From an uncultured Prevotella sp. (GTDB lineage: Bacteria > Bacteroidota > Bacteroidia > Bacteroidales > Bacteroidaceae), in the NCBI GenBank assembly GCA_944319915.1, contig CALUEY010000011.1, positions 1-64,000 of the forward strand: DNA of 64,000 nucleotides, in the 5' to 3' direction. Below, one piece after another: positions 45,665 to 54,407 of the stretch. Under the pieces are notes generated by a model. That model saw only the letters and a program-made list of their open reading frames with translations, had not been told where the DNA came from and searched no databases. Position numbers and translations under genes: made by a program. Positions within the stretch are counted from its first letter, which is position 1. Each line of letters begins with the position of its first letter.

Positions 45665-45764
45665 AAGGAATAAAAGAAGCCAGGGAGTCAAGACGAATGC
45701 CATCCGGCCACCTTACAGTGCGCGGCAAGCAGATGTCTTGACTCCCTGGCTTCTTTTATTCCTT
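45665..45764. terminator. Perfect 30-bp inverted repeat between converging operons
   Basis: 45665-45694 is exactly inverted at 45735-45764 around a 40-nt loop. Each arm has an A/T-rich outer end (AAGGAATAAAAG), giving TTTTATT on either strand. It sits between the sulfotransferase and lptB stops, so a bidirectional terminator is likely, though the arm length is exceptional. Confidence 0.65.
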
Positions 45765-45805
45765 AACCCTTAAGAATGGAATCATGGCTTCCCCTTCAGT
45801 TGACC

Positions 45806-46654
45806 CTACGCCTGCGCCTCTTCTTCCGCCTCGCGCGCCTTGCGTTCCTCTTCCATAAGCTGGAAGTCTTTCTTGCGCAGCACGAAGCTGTTGCTGAGGT
45901 ACTTCTCGCGCACTATCTTGTTGGCGGCAAGCTCCTCGGGGCTGCCCTGGAAGAGTATGCGGCCCTCGAAGAGGAGGTAGGCCCGGTCGGTGATGGAGAG
46001 CGTCTCCTGCACGTTGTGGTCGGTTATGAGGATGCCTATGTTTCGGTACTTCAGCTTCCACACTATCTGCTGAATGTCCTCCACGGCTATGGGGTCAACG
46101 CCGGCGAAAGGCTCGTCGAGCATGATGAACTTGGGGTCGATGGCCAGGCAGCGCGCAATCTCGGTGCGGCGGCGCTCGCCTCCGGAGAGCTGGTCGCCCT
46201 TGTTCTTGCGCACCTTCTGCAGGCGGAACTCCTTTATGAGGCTCTCAAGCTTCTCCATCTGGTAGTCGCGCGGCTTGCCGGTCATCTCGAGCACGGAGAG
46301 GATGTTGTCCTCCACGCTCATCTTGCGGAACACGCTGTTCTCCTGCGCCAGGTAGCCTATGCCCGCCCGGGCGCGCTTGTAGACGGGAAACTTCGATATG
46401 TCGAGGTCGTCGAGGTATATGTGGCCCGCGTTAGGCACTATGAGGCCCGTGGTCATGTAGAACGATGTGGTCTTGCCCGCGCCGTTGGGGCCGAGCAGCC
46501 CCACTATCTCGCCCTGCCTCACGTTGATGGAGACATCGTTGACCACGGTGCGCTTGCCATAGCGCTTCACCAGCCCCTCGGTGCGGAGCACCATCCCCCC
46601 GGGCTTCACTGCCTCGGCAGCCTGCCCCGTTGATGTGTTGCTTGTTTGTTCCAT
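45806..46654 (-). CDS. lptB: LptB-type ABC ATPase (LPS export)
   Basis: 282 residues from ATG 46654 ([20 protein letters not shown]). Walker [22 protein letters not shown]-loop [20 protein letters not shown], signature [20 protein letters not shown], Walker [21 protein letters not shown], and His switch [10 protein letters not shown]. It powers lipopolysaccharide extraction from the inner membrane. The first 25 and last 30 residues ([20 protein letters not shown]) extend beyond E. coli LptB. Monocistronic, with its own promoter. It relates functionally to the OstA-like gene at 20401. Confidence 0.92.
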   Translation of the reverse strand: MEQTSNTSTGQAAEAVKPGGMVLRTEGLVKRYGKRTVVNDVSINVRQGEIVGLLGPNGAGKTTSFYMTTGLIVPNAGHIYLDDLDISKFPVYKRARAGIGYLAQENSVFRKMSVEDNILSVLEMTGKPRDYQMEKLESLIKEFRLQKVRKNKGDQLSGGERRRTEIARCLAIDPKFIMLDEPFAGVDPIAVEDIQQIVWKLKYRNIGILITDHNVQETLSITDRAYLLFEGRILFQGSPEELAANKIVREKYLSNSFVLRKKDFQLMEEERKAREAEEEAQA

Positions 46655-46716
46655 GCTTCTTGGTATGCGCCCCGCGTGCCGCCTGCGGCGGCCCTCACGG
46701 CGGGGCTTGCTGCCTG

Positions 46717-46724
46717 CAAAGGTA
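46717..46724 (-). promoter_or_regulatory. -7 box of lptB
   Basis: Read on the minus strand it is TACCTTTG, 62 nt before the ATG at 46654. Confidence 0.6.
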
Positions 46725-46877
46725 GTGGAAAAAATCGACTCCGCGAAGCGATTGCACATTATTTAGCACTCGCCGCGGCAAATACGCGGGCGGGGCGGGA
46801 AGCCTGCCATACACCATTTTTAACGCGGCGCGGGCAAAAAACCCACCGCAACATTTCGGTTTCTATAGGATAATGGC

Positions 46878-46885
46878 TAACTTTG
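46878..46885 (+). promoter_or_regulatory. -7 box of the mlaE-like operon
   Basis: TAACTTTG, 22 nt before the ATG at 46908; divergent from the lptB promoter about 150 bp away. Confidence 0.65.
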
Positions 46886-46907
46886 CAGCAATTAACGACA
46901 TACAGGG

Positions 46908-47654
46908 ATGATTCTACAAAAATGGCTCAACAGCCTTGGCCGCTACCTGGAGCTGATGGGGCGCACGTTCCAACGGCCCGAGCGGATGAGGATGTTCTTC
47001 AAGGAGTACGTCAAGGAGATGGCCCAGCTGGGTGTAAACTCCATCGGCATAGTGCTGCTCATATCGTTCTTCATAGGCGCGGTGATATGCATACAGATGA
47101 AGCTCAACATACAAAGCCCGTGGATGCCGCGCTGGACCACGGGCTACGTAACGCGCGAAATACTGCTGCTGGAGTTCTCCTCGTCGATAATGTGCCTCAT
47201 CCTGGCGGGCAAGGTTGGCTCCAACATCGCCTCGGAGATAGGCACCATGCGCGTTACGCAGCAGATTGACGCCCTCGACATCATGGGAGTGAACTCGGCG
47301 TGCTACCTCATCCTGCCCAAGATAATGGGCCTGATAACCATCATGCCCTTCCTCGTCATCTTCTCGTCGGCCACCGGCATACTCGGCGCCTACGGCACGG
47401 CCTACATCGGCCACGTGCTCTCGCCCGAAGACCTCACCGCCGGCTTGCAGCACGCCTTCAACCCGTGGTTCGTGTGGATGAGCATCATCAAGAGCCTCTT
47501 CTTCGCCTTCATCATCTCGAGCGTTCCCTCGTACTTCGGCTACACCGTAGAGGGCGGCTCCGTAAACGTGGGCAAGGCCAGCACCGACGCCGTGGTGAGC
47601 AGCAGCGTGCTCATCCTTTGCTCCGACGTGTTCCTCACCCAGCTGCTGAGCTGA
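46908..47654 (+). CDS. mlaE: MlaE-family ABC transporter permease
   Basis: 248 residues with five or six membrane helices (GVNSIGIVLLISFFIGAVIC, ILPKIMGLITIMPFLVIFSS, IIKSLFFAFIISSVPSYFGY). The family signature LAGKVGSNIASEIGTMRVTQ, then QIDALDIMGVNS, is the coupling-loop sequence that contacts MlaF. It takes part in phospholipid traffic between inner and outer membranes. Partner ATPase follows at 47820 after a gap of 165 nt. A substrate-binding MlaD-like gene is not seen in this window. Confidence 0.92.
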   Translation: MILQKWLNSLGRYLELMGRTFQRPERMRMFFKEYVKEMAQLGVNSIGIVLLISFFIGAVICIQMKLNIQSPWMPRWTTGYVTREILLLEFSSSIMCLILAGKVGSNIASEIGTMRVTQQIDALDIMGVNSACYLILPKIMGLITIMPFLVIFSSATGILGAYGTAYIGHVLSPEDLTAGLQHAFNPWFVWMSIIKSLFFAFIISSVPSYFGYTVEGGSVNVGKASTDAVVSSSVLILCSDVFLTQLLS

Positions 47655-47819
47655 AGCATCGATGAGCCTGGCAGCCCGGCAGTTGCAGGAGCCAAGGCAA
47701 ATGCCCATGGCAAACATAGCCAACGGAGCAACGGATTAAGGTGGCGCAAGGGCCAGGGGAACTGCATCCGCCCGGACTGCCTCAACCACCGAACTCCATA
47801 ACTCCCCAAAAAAGAAAAC

Positions 47820-48596
47820 ATGATCGAAATAAGACACCTTTGCAAGTCGTTCGGCGACAAGGAAGTGCTCAGAGACATAAGCACAGTGTTCGAGAACGGC
47901 AAGACGAACCTGATAATAGGGCGCAGCGGCTCGGGCAAGACCGTGCTGATACGCAACCTCGTGGGCCTGCTCACGCCCACGAGCGGCGAGATACTGTACG
48001 ACGGGCGCGACTTCGCGGCCATGACCAAGCGCGAGAAGATAATGCTGCGCAGGGAGATGGGGATGCTCTTCCAGAGCGCGGCGCTGTTCGACTCGATGAC
48101 AGTCATGCAGAACGTGATGTTCCCCCTCGACATGTTCTCCGACATGACGGTGCGCGACCGTATGCGCCGCGCCCGCACGTGCCTCGACCGCGTGAACCTC
48201 GTTGACGCCGAAGACAAGTACCCGGGCGAGATTTCGGGCGGAATGCAGAAGCGAGTGGCCATAGCCAGGGCCATAGCCCTGAACCCCAAGTACCTCTTCT
48301 GCGACGAGCCGAACTCTGGCCTCGACCCCAAGACGTCGCTCGTAATCGACGACCTGCTGCACGGCATCACGCAAGAATACAACATCACCACCATCATCAA
48401 CACCCACGACATGAACTCCGTGATGGGCATTGGCGAGAACATCATCTTCATACACGAGGGGCGCAAGGAGTGGCAAGGCCACAGCAGCGAGATAATGGAC
48501 TCGCCCAACGAAAACCTAACCGACTTCATCTTCGCCAGCGACCTGCTGAAGAACATGCGCCGCGCCGTGCTCGAAAAGCGGCGCGAGCAAGCGTGA
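47820..48596 (+). CDS. mlaF: MlaF-type ABC transporter ATPase
   Basis: 258 residues. Walker A NLIIGRSGSGKTVLIRNLVG, Q-loop GMLFQSAALFDSMTVMQNVM, signature EISGGMQKRVAIARAIALNP, Walker B YLFCDEPNSGLDPKTSLVID, switch INTHDMNSVM. The GMQKR signature and FQSAALFDSM are characteristic of MlaF. Pairs with the permease upstream for lipid transport at the inner membrane. Confidence 0.93.
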   Translation: MIEIRHLCKSFGDKEVLRDISTVFENGKTNLIIGRSGSGKTVLIRNLVGLLTPTSGEILYDGRDFAAMTKREKIMLRREMGMLFQSAALFDSMTVMQNVMFPLDMFSDMTVRDRMRRARTCLDRVNLVDAEDKYPGEISGGMQKRVAIARAIALNPKYLFCDEPNSGLDPKTSLVIDDLLHGITQEYNITTIINTHDMNSVMGIGENIIFIHEGRKEWQGHSSEIMDSPNENLTDFIFASDLLKNMRRAVLEKRREQA

Positions 48597-49058
48597 TAAA
48601 GGGGAAGCCACACAAAACATTCTGACATATATTGCCGAAGCGAGGCACAAAAGGCCACTGCCGACAACAACCATTTCACAAAATACAAGACCGACATTGC
48701 CCGGCTATAAGAGGAAGTGGAGAAAGCAAGAGCGCAATCCTCTCACTGTGTGAGCAGGAGCTAGTCTATGAAACACAGGCACGGCTACTTGGCGCGCTAT
48801 CCACGCTTGCTCTGGCGACCCGGTACTGCCCCATACCAGTACTCGCGGCAGCTGTTTCCGTCGGATTTACCTTAGCATGAAAAACGTCCAAAAGCAAAAT
48901 CTTTGGGCAAGAACGGCAAGGGTACGATAGGCAGGTGAGCGGCGGCAGGCAGGCCACCCGGCTGTCCCGAAGAGGCCGTGGCAGGCAGGCGGCGCGACCC
49001 GCGCCGCAGCCTTTTGACGTCAGTTCGCCGCCATCCTGCACGCGCCTCGCTTTGCAAT
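48597..49058. other. Gene-free region
   Basis: No frame with family features. A direct repeat GGCAGGCAGGC occurs twice (near 48930 and 48980). Nothing else is supported. Confidence 0.5.
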
Positions 49059-50573
49059 TCAGCTAATCGTTTCTATCAGATGCCGATACTCCTGGAATAC
49101 CTTGCCGAATGTAGAAAATTTAAGACAATACCACGTTTCATTGTTCTTGACGGTCAATCCGTTTTCCCTGACAATGTTCTGGAACGTCTCACTATCCAAT
49201 AGTTCTTGGGGATTTTCTCCTTCAACACCGAGCTTTGCGATGCCGAAATAAACCCTCTTGGACTTCACATAGTATTCGACAAGCACCCGCACACCAACAC
49301 CATTTATGGCTGATACCACGGAAAGATTTTTCCACGGACCGGAATTCTCCCAGTTTTCCCAATTGCCGGTAATGCTGTAACCTTCATTCCTCAGGCTGTC
49401 CGCCCAAGAAATAAACATATTCTCTTCCTTTGACCGTTGGCGCACATTGTTTTCCACAGGAACAGCTGCTGTCTCCGGCTCTGCTGCAAGCCCGTCAGGA
49501 ATCCCCTCCTCCACATTTCTTTGAGTTTCGGCTTCTTCCAACCTCTTTTCTGCGATACGGTTTTTCTCCGCTTTCGCCTGCTCTCTCGCCATTCTTTTCT
49601 GTTCCTGCCTTTGCTTCCGCTCCTTCTTCCTCTGTAAGCGTTCATCTTCTTTCTTTGCCCTCGCTTTCATGTATGCCTCGATATAGGTGGCCACATTATC
49701 CATGCTGACCAAAGGGGGCTCTGGATTCTTGAGCTTAAATCTCGTCCGCCCTATCAACCATCCGATAAGCCATATTATCGCCAGAGCTCCAAGCACCCCG
49801 GCCATAACTCCGAGCGAGATGCCCAATAATGTCAAAAGGGCGTTGAGGAAAGACGAAAGGTCGCCGTCTTTACTTGAGCCCTCCACAGGTTCTTTGGTTT
49901 GTTCAGGTTGTTCCGCCTTTTCGGTCAGCTCACTCGCTTCCTCTTCTGGTTGCGTTGCAACTTTTGTCGAATCGACGGTTTCCTGCACTGAAGCCGAAAC
50001 GATAGGCGCACCGTTGGAGGATGGTGCGGAATCGTTGTTCTTCAGTGTTGAGATTCCAAACATTGCAGCCAACAATAAAATGATAAGGCCAAAACCGAAA
50101 GCGTTGGAATAGTGGCTTCTCGCTTTTTTCCATCTCCTATACGGCCTGGACTTTATTTCGTTGTAAATGGGAGTATATTTGCCAATCAGGGAATTGGCTG
50201 CGTTTTCTCGCTCCCTCAATCCCTTGCCCGCATAACTTCTCTGGCTGATTTGCCCGTCTTGATTTCGAGAGATTCCATTGGCGGCCACCAACTCTCTGAC
50301 ATTTTTCCTTTCCTCCTCGGCTTGAGCCAGTGTATAGACGGTCTTTTCATATAGCTCCTGCTCGTAATCGGACAACCAGAAGTTAGTGCCCCTCCCTTTT
50401 CTGTCTTGTGCCAAGTAACGAATCCAGTTTACAAGAAATAGAATCAATATTACTGCAGGCGCAATCAGCGTTGCGAAGCTAAATACAAGCCATATTATAC
50501 CCACAGCTATCACGACGAATATGACTCCCTTTGCCAATATTCCGTCCACGCTGTTATTACTTTGTTTTGCCAT
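49059..50573 (-). CDS. Membrane protein with coiled coil, unknown
   Basis: 504 residues. Layout: two adjacent N-terminal membrane helices (GVIFVVIAVGIIWLVFSFAT, LIAPAVILILFLVNWIRYLA), a cytoplasmic helical part (about 65-160), a third helix (FGFGLIILLLAAMFGI), an acidic Glu/Pro-rich loop, a fourth helix (GVMAGVLGALAIIWLIGWLI), a Lys/Arg/Glu-rich coiled coil (about 325-385), and a C-terminal soluble domain (about 410-504: MFISWADSLRNEGYSITGNW, VRVLVEYYVKSKRVYFGIAK). No family recognised. Same strand as the nuclease gene upstream, with 197 nt between; whether they act together is unknown. Confidence 0.65.
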   Translation of the reverse strand: MAKQSNNSVDGILAKGVIFVVIAVGIIWLVFSFATLIAPAVILILFLVNWIRYLAQDRKGRGTNFWLSDYEQELYEKTVYTLAQAEEERKNVRELVAANGISRNQDGQISQRSYAGKGLRERENAANSLIGKYTPIYNEIKSRPYRRWKKARSHYSNAFGFGLIILLLAAMFGISTLKNNDSAPSSNGAPIVSASVQETVDSTKVATQPEEEASELTEKAEQPEQTKEPVEGSSKDGDLSSFLNALLTLLGISLGVMAGVLGALAIIWLIGWLIGRTRFKLKNPEPPLVSMDNVATYIEAYMKARAKKEDERLQRKKERKQRQEQKRMAREQAKAEKNRIAEKRLEEAETQRNVEEGIPDGLAAEPETAAVPVENNVRQRSKEENMFISWADSLRNEGYSITGNWENWENSGPWKNLSVVSAINGVGVRVLVEYYVKSKRVYFGIAKLGVEGENPQELLDSETFQNIVRENGLTVKNNETWYCLKFSTFGKVFQEYRHLIETIS

Positions 50574-50770
50574 ATTATTTTCTGTATTTGAAGTGTTTAA
50601 AGAAAGATAGGCCTGTTCCGCGCAGTCCGGAAGACAGCCTTACGCCATGCCGCCCAAACGTGACATTAAGCCACTTGGAAATAAAAGAAAGAGACGCTCC
50701 CCTTTTGCTGACATTAAGCATTGTGTGCGGCGCGATACGGAATCTTCGCCAAAAACGCCATTGTAACATA

Positions 50771-51871
50771 TCAGTGGATGTTAGTTGTTATCTTCGATAG
50801 CTTGTCGTATATTTCTTTCAGCTTATTGGCAATAGCATCCAGATTTCCATCGGTGGTGCTATATATCCACACAAACACTCTGTTAGAGTTACCTCCTGTG
50901 CCGGGCTCCTCTACAGCAGGATTGTATTCGGCAAAATCTTTGAGTATGGCATCCCGATATGGCACCCAGTCTTCTTTGCTCCAGGTGGTAATGCAGGCAT
51001 TGAAACGAGCTATAGGATTTCCTCCCACTTCTTGAAAATGCGACTCAATCCCAATCCTATGTCCGTTTTCGTTGAACGTGACCCCCAAATCCCAATTCTG
51101 CCACGCCCACCAGCCGGCTCCCGTCAGCCTGCTCATGGTGTCTTTCAGTTGGGCAATAGCTTCTGTCTGATCTGAAAGTATTTTTGCCTTATAACACTCA
51201 TATCTTTTGATGAGTTCATCAATGGCCTCCTTGTTCTTGCTAAAAAAATCGTATTCTAACTGAGTGCTTGTGAGGTTTAAGTTGTTAATAGTTTTCATAA
51301 AGTCAAACATGAAAGTTAAATACTTTTGATTTACGGTTGAGATGTAATTTCCTATGTTGCTGTTGACTTCTTTAAACAAGTCGTTGTAACTGCATTGTTG
51401 AAAACCATTTTCTGTGAGTGAGTGGGTGTTCAGAATAGGTTTCATGGACAGGACGACCAAAGCTTGTCTCTTGTTAGGATAAGCCTTGCAGAGATGTTTT
51501 TTATAAACATCAAGAGGATTATATAGGCCCGCTGTTATCTTGTTTTCAATGGCCACCACATAGTTGTCCGCTACCACGGTGATATCTATCCGTTTTCCTT
51601 CGGCGTATTCTTCCGTGTTGACACTTATGTCATGCCTATAGTCATACCAGCCGGATTTGCCAATGGCGGACAGAAGCGCAGATACCCACAGGTCTTTCAT
51701 TCCATGTTCTGCTTTTGGATTAAATAAAAAAGCGAAAATTCTACTGCAGACTTCCTCAAACCGGCTTTGAGGGTATCTGCATATTTCCAGCCAAGTCGGC
51801 TCGGTTCCGATTTTTGGAATTTTCGAAAAGTCCATGACAATCGTTTGGAATTTTCCTATCAGTTCTTCCAT
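50771..51871 (-). CDS. PD-(D/E)XK nuclease superfamily protein
   Basis: 366 residues. The PDDEXK_4 pattern is clear: an upstream helix (SRFEEVCSRIFAFLFNPKAE), then GKRIDITVVADNYVVAIENK with Asp96, Glu109 and Lys111 as the D...ExK catalytic set, and PLDVYKKHLCKAYPNKRQAL as the following helix and strand. The C-terminal half (about 215-366) is a separate domain (AWQNWDLGVTFNENGHRIGI, VFVWIYSTTDGNLDAIANKL). Such lone nucleases are frequent in defence-rich and mobile regions; target unknown. The ATG at 51871 is the only good start. Confidence 0.8.
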   Translation of the reverse strand: MEELIGKFQTIVMDFSKIPKIGTEPTWLEICRYPQSRFEEVCSRIFAFLFNPKAEHGMKDLWVSALLSAIGKSGWYDYRHDISVNTEEYAEGKRIDITVVADNYVVAIENKITAGLYNPLDVYKKHLCKAYPNKRQALVVLSMKPILNTHSLTENGFQQCSYNDLFKEVNSNIGNYISTVNQKYLTFMFDFMKTINNLNLTSTQLEYDFFSKNKEAIDELIKRYECYKAKILSDQTEAIAQLKDTMSRLTGAGWWAWQNWDLGVTFNENGHRIGIESHFQEVGGNPIARFNACITTWSKEDWVPYRDAILKDFAEYNPAVEEPGTGGNSNRVFVWIYSTTDGNLDAIANKLKEIYDKLSKITTNIH

Positions 51872-51954
51872 GTCATTTTTATTTTGCCCCGACCAGCTCC
51901 TGATTCAGGAAGTCTATAAATTAGAAGCGTGGAACTGCAATGCTACCACGTTCT

Positions 51955-52072
51955 GAATTGGAGGTCCTAGGAAAACCTTACGCACGAATGTAGTAATAGC
52001 AGCCCACGCCATAGCGTGAGAACCACTATGCTATCCTTGTGCGTAATTGAAAGTTTCCTAGGTTTCCAATTC
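51955..52072. repeat. Imperfect long inverted repeat, unknown element
   Basis: GAATTGGAGGTCCTAGGAAA (51955) is inverted as TTTCCTAGGTTTCCAATTC (ending 52072), and both arms continue to TACGCAC/GTGCGTAA. The centre contains further short palindromes (CCATAGCGTG). No ORF. It lies between the nuclease gene and the 200-bp element. Confidence 0.55.
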
Positions 52073-52205
52073 ACAAGATAAGCATAACGCTTCTTCTTTT
52101 TTCTCGCATGTCTTGGAAAGAGTTGCCTCTATCCGATTACAAAAATAAATAATTTTTTCGATAATCTCCAATTTTCTAACGGTTTTCTTTGCGATGGTGG
52201 TTGAA

Positions 52206-52407
52206 TTTAACCCAAATCGGTCATTAGAGTCCGAAACGATTTCTGTCTATTGTCGCGCAAATTGGCTGCCGTCTTTGTAGAAGGCATAACGGGCTATGTC
52301 GAGACAAAGCGGCAGACAAGATGCCGGCAAGAGATGGACGCGTTTGGAAACGCTAGGTACAGAGCAGGAAACAAGAATTCGGCGGTCTAATGACCGATTT
52401 TGGTTAA
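52206..52407. repeat. Dispersed palindromic element, copy 2 (about 202 bp)
   Basis: Ends are inverted copies: TTTAACCCAAATCGGTCATT (52206) and, read backwards from 52407, TTAACCAAAATCGGTCATTA. The inside has CTGCCG..CTTTGT inverted as ACAAAGCGGCAG. Ends and centre resemble copy 1 at 8158-8352. Confidence 0.6.
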
Positions 52408-52565
52408 GTACATTCTATATCTTTAATCCTTTATCTTACCTTGGCATTAACAATAAAAATAAATATTCAAACCTTTTCTCCGCCCATGCGGTCATGTACA
52501 AGCGAAATATAGCCGTTATCAAAGAATACAAGAGAATTATTGATCGTTATTCCAAACATTTTCGC

Positions 52566-52640
52566 TATCTTTGCAATAAGATAGGCTGCGCCCGGGAAAC
52601 CCGGAGCAAGCTTCGTTTCCGCTCGCTTGCATTATCTTTG
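52566..52640 (+). promoter_or_regulatory. Two -7 boxes before the choloylglycine-hydrolase-like gene
   Basis: TATCTTTG at 52566-52573 and again at 52633-52640. The nearer one leaves a 46-nt leader to the ATG at 52687. Confidence 0.55.
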
Positions 52641-52686
52641 TAAAATACAAACGCTCGACAACGAGCCTAACATAAAACATTCTAAC

Positions 52687-53769
52687 ATGATAGCAAGGAC
52701 ACTCAGAATGTGCGCCGCCATAATGGTGGCGGCGTATGCCGCGCAGGCAACGGCCTGCACGGGCATCACCCTGCGCTCAGCCGACGGGGCGTGCATACCG
52801 GCGCGCACCATAGAATGGGGCGGCAGCGACCTGAAGAGCCGCTACGTCATAGTGCCGAGAGGCTACACCCAGCTCTCCTACGTGCCGGGAGGAGTGAAAC
52901 AAGGCATGGAGCTTGAGGCCAAGTACGGCTACGTGGGCCTGGCGGTGGAACAGGAGGAGTTCGTGGCCGAGGGCCTCAACGAGGCCGGGCTGTCGGCAGG
53001 CCTGTTCTACTTCCCGCGATACGGCGGGTACGAGGCGTACAGCGAGAAGGCCAAGGCCAACTCAATAGCCGACCTGCAGCTCGTGCCATGGATACTGGGC
53101 AGCTGCCGGACGGTGGACGAAGTGAAGGCCGCCGTGGCCGGGGCGCACGTCGTGGCGGTGGACCCGCGCGCCTCTACGGCCCACTGGCGATTCACCGATG
53201 CCTCAGGGCGGCAGGTGGTGCTTGAGATAACGGACGGCAAGCCCCATTTCTTCGAAAACCCTCTGGGCGTGCTCACCAACTCGCCGGGCTTCGAGTGGCA
53301 GATCACAAACCTCAACAACTACGTAAACCTGCTGCCCGGCACAGCCGCGCATAACGACCTCGGCGGACTGAGCCTCACGTCGTTCGGCGCAGGCAGCGGC
53401 TTCCTCGGCCTGCCGGGCGACGTGACGCCTCCCTCGCGCTTTGTCCGCGCCGCCTTCTACCAGGCCTCCACGCCGCCGGCCAAGACGGCTGCCGAGGCCG
53501 TGCGCCAGTGCTTCCAGATACTGAACAACTTCGACATACCCATAGGCATCGAGACGGCCAAGGGAGAGCAACACGCCAACCTGCCCAGCGCCACGCAGTG
53601 GACGTCGGCCACCGACATAACCAACCGCCGCATATACTACCGCACGATGCGCAACTCGGCCATTCGCTGCATAGACCTCAAGGCGATAGACTTCAGCAAG
53701 GTGAAGTACCAGACGGCCCCGCTCGACGATGTGAAAGAGCAGCCCGTGGTGATGGTGGAGGTGAAGTAA
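52687..53769 (+). CDS. Secreted choloylglycine hydrolase / linear amide hydrolase family (Ntn)
   Basis: 360 residues from ATG 52687; the longer frame from 52627 starts before the nearer promoter. The signal peptide ends at ATA, and the next residue, Cys24 in TACTGITLRSADG, is the expected N-terminal nucleophile of the bile-salt-hydrolase/penicillin-acylase family. Other family residues: ARTIEWG (Arg near position 40), VAEGLNEAGLSAGLFYFPRY, NPLGVLTNSPGFEWQITNLN (Asn-bearing oxyanion region) and LPGDVTPPSRFVRAAFY. Exported, probably periplasmic. It may cleave conjugated bile salts, N-acyl amines or penicillin V; the sequence alone does not choose. Single gene with tandem promoters. Confidence 0.88.
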   Translation: MIARTLRMCAAIMVAAYAAQATACTGITLRSADGACIPARTIEWGGSDLKSRYVIVPRGYTQLSYVPGGVKQGMELEAKYGYVGLAVEQEEFVAEGLNEAGLSAGLFYFPRYGGYEAYSEKAKANSIADLQLVPWILGSCRTVDEVKAAVAGAHVVAVDPRASTAHWRFTDASGRQVVLEITDGKPHFFENPLGVLTNSPGFEWQITNLNNYVNLLPGTAAHNDLGGLSLTSFGAGSGFLGLPGDVTPPSRFVRAAFYQASTPPAKTAAEAVRQCFQILNNFDIPIGIETAKGEQHANLPSATQWTSATDITNRRIYYRTMRNSAIRCIDLKAIDFSKVKYQTAPLDDVKEQPVVMVEVK

Positions 53770-53850
53770 GCAGGCTGAAATTATAAAACATCTTCACACA
53801 ACGGCAACCTCAGTGTAACCATCTGTCAGATACAAAGATATGATACGCCC

Positions 53851-53938
53851 CGTTTTGCGCTGCAAAACGGGGCGTATCACAATGCCAAACGTGCCGCCCC
53901 ACAGTGTGGAACGGCACGTTTGGCATACCGGTATGCGC
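53851..53938. repeat. 22-bp tandem repeat array, locus 3
   Basis: Four 22-nt units (53851, 53873, 53895, 53917). Here the units pair with each other: a 17-bp stem around 53844-53880 and a 15-bp stem (ATGCCAAACGTGCCG with its inverse) around 53882-53926. It lies between converging genes, so it may also end transcripts. Confidence 0.75.
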
Positions 53939-54010
53939 CGCGCCCGGCTGGCGCACGCACATTATAGGATTATTTCGCAGTGCCGGTGGCAAGGCCCTGG
54001 CTGCCCACCG

Positions 54011-54406
54011 TCACTTAAGCTGCCACCGCTCCGGCCCGCCTACCATTGGCACGAGCACCTCTTCCTTGGTGCTGTCGCCGAAGCAGAGCAGCAGGTAGAC
54101 GCTGGCGCGGCGGGCCGCCGTGTCGGCCACGGCGCGAAGGGCGCGCACGGAGTCGATGCCGCCGTGCTCCTCCTCCTGCCATGCCACAAACTGCTTGGCG
54201 TTGGCCAGCAGCTGCTCGCGGTAGTCAGCAGGCAGGCTGTCGGCCCCTGCCACGAAGCCTAGATAGTCGGCATAACGCCCGCCTATGAGGTGGCCGTAGG
54301 CCTCCTCGGCAGCCTTTGCCGCCAGCTGCCCGGGCTTTGGCTCGTCCTTGCAGGCGGCAAGCAGGGCCAAGGCGGCGCACAGCGATGCGATGAAACGCCC
54401 TTTCAT
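54011..54406 (-). CDS. Small lipoprotein
   Basis: 131 residues. Signal with lipobox ASLCAALALLAACKDEP, Cys19 being the lipidated residue. The mature part (PGQLAAKAAEEAYGHLIGGR, then a late VYLLLCFGDSTKEEVLVPMV) has the size and layout of DUF4878-like small lipoproteins, a tentative match. It starts 1 nt after the der stop, so it belongs to the era-der transcript. Confidence 0.7.
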   Translation of the reverse strand: MKGRFIASLCAALALLAACKDEPKPGQLAAKAAEEAYGHLIGGRYADYLGFVAGADSLPADYREQLLANAKQFVAWQEEEHGGIDSVRALRAVADTAARRASVYLLLCFGDSTKEEVLVPMVGGPERWQLK

Positions 54407-54407
54407 G

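Noticed and set aside
49059-51871. Shared C-terminal domain between the membrane protein and the PD-(D/E)XK nuclease
   Set aside because: Both end in Trp-rich domains of similar length, but by eye the order of blocks does not align; a profile comparison would be needed.
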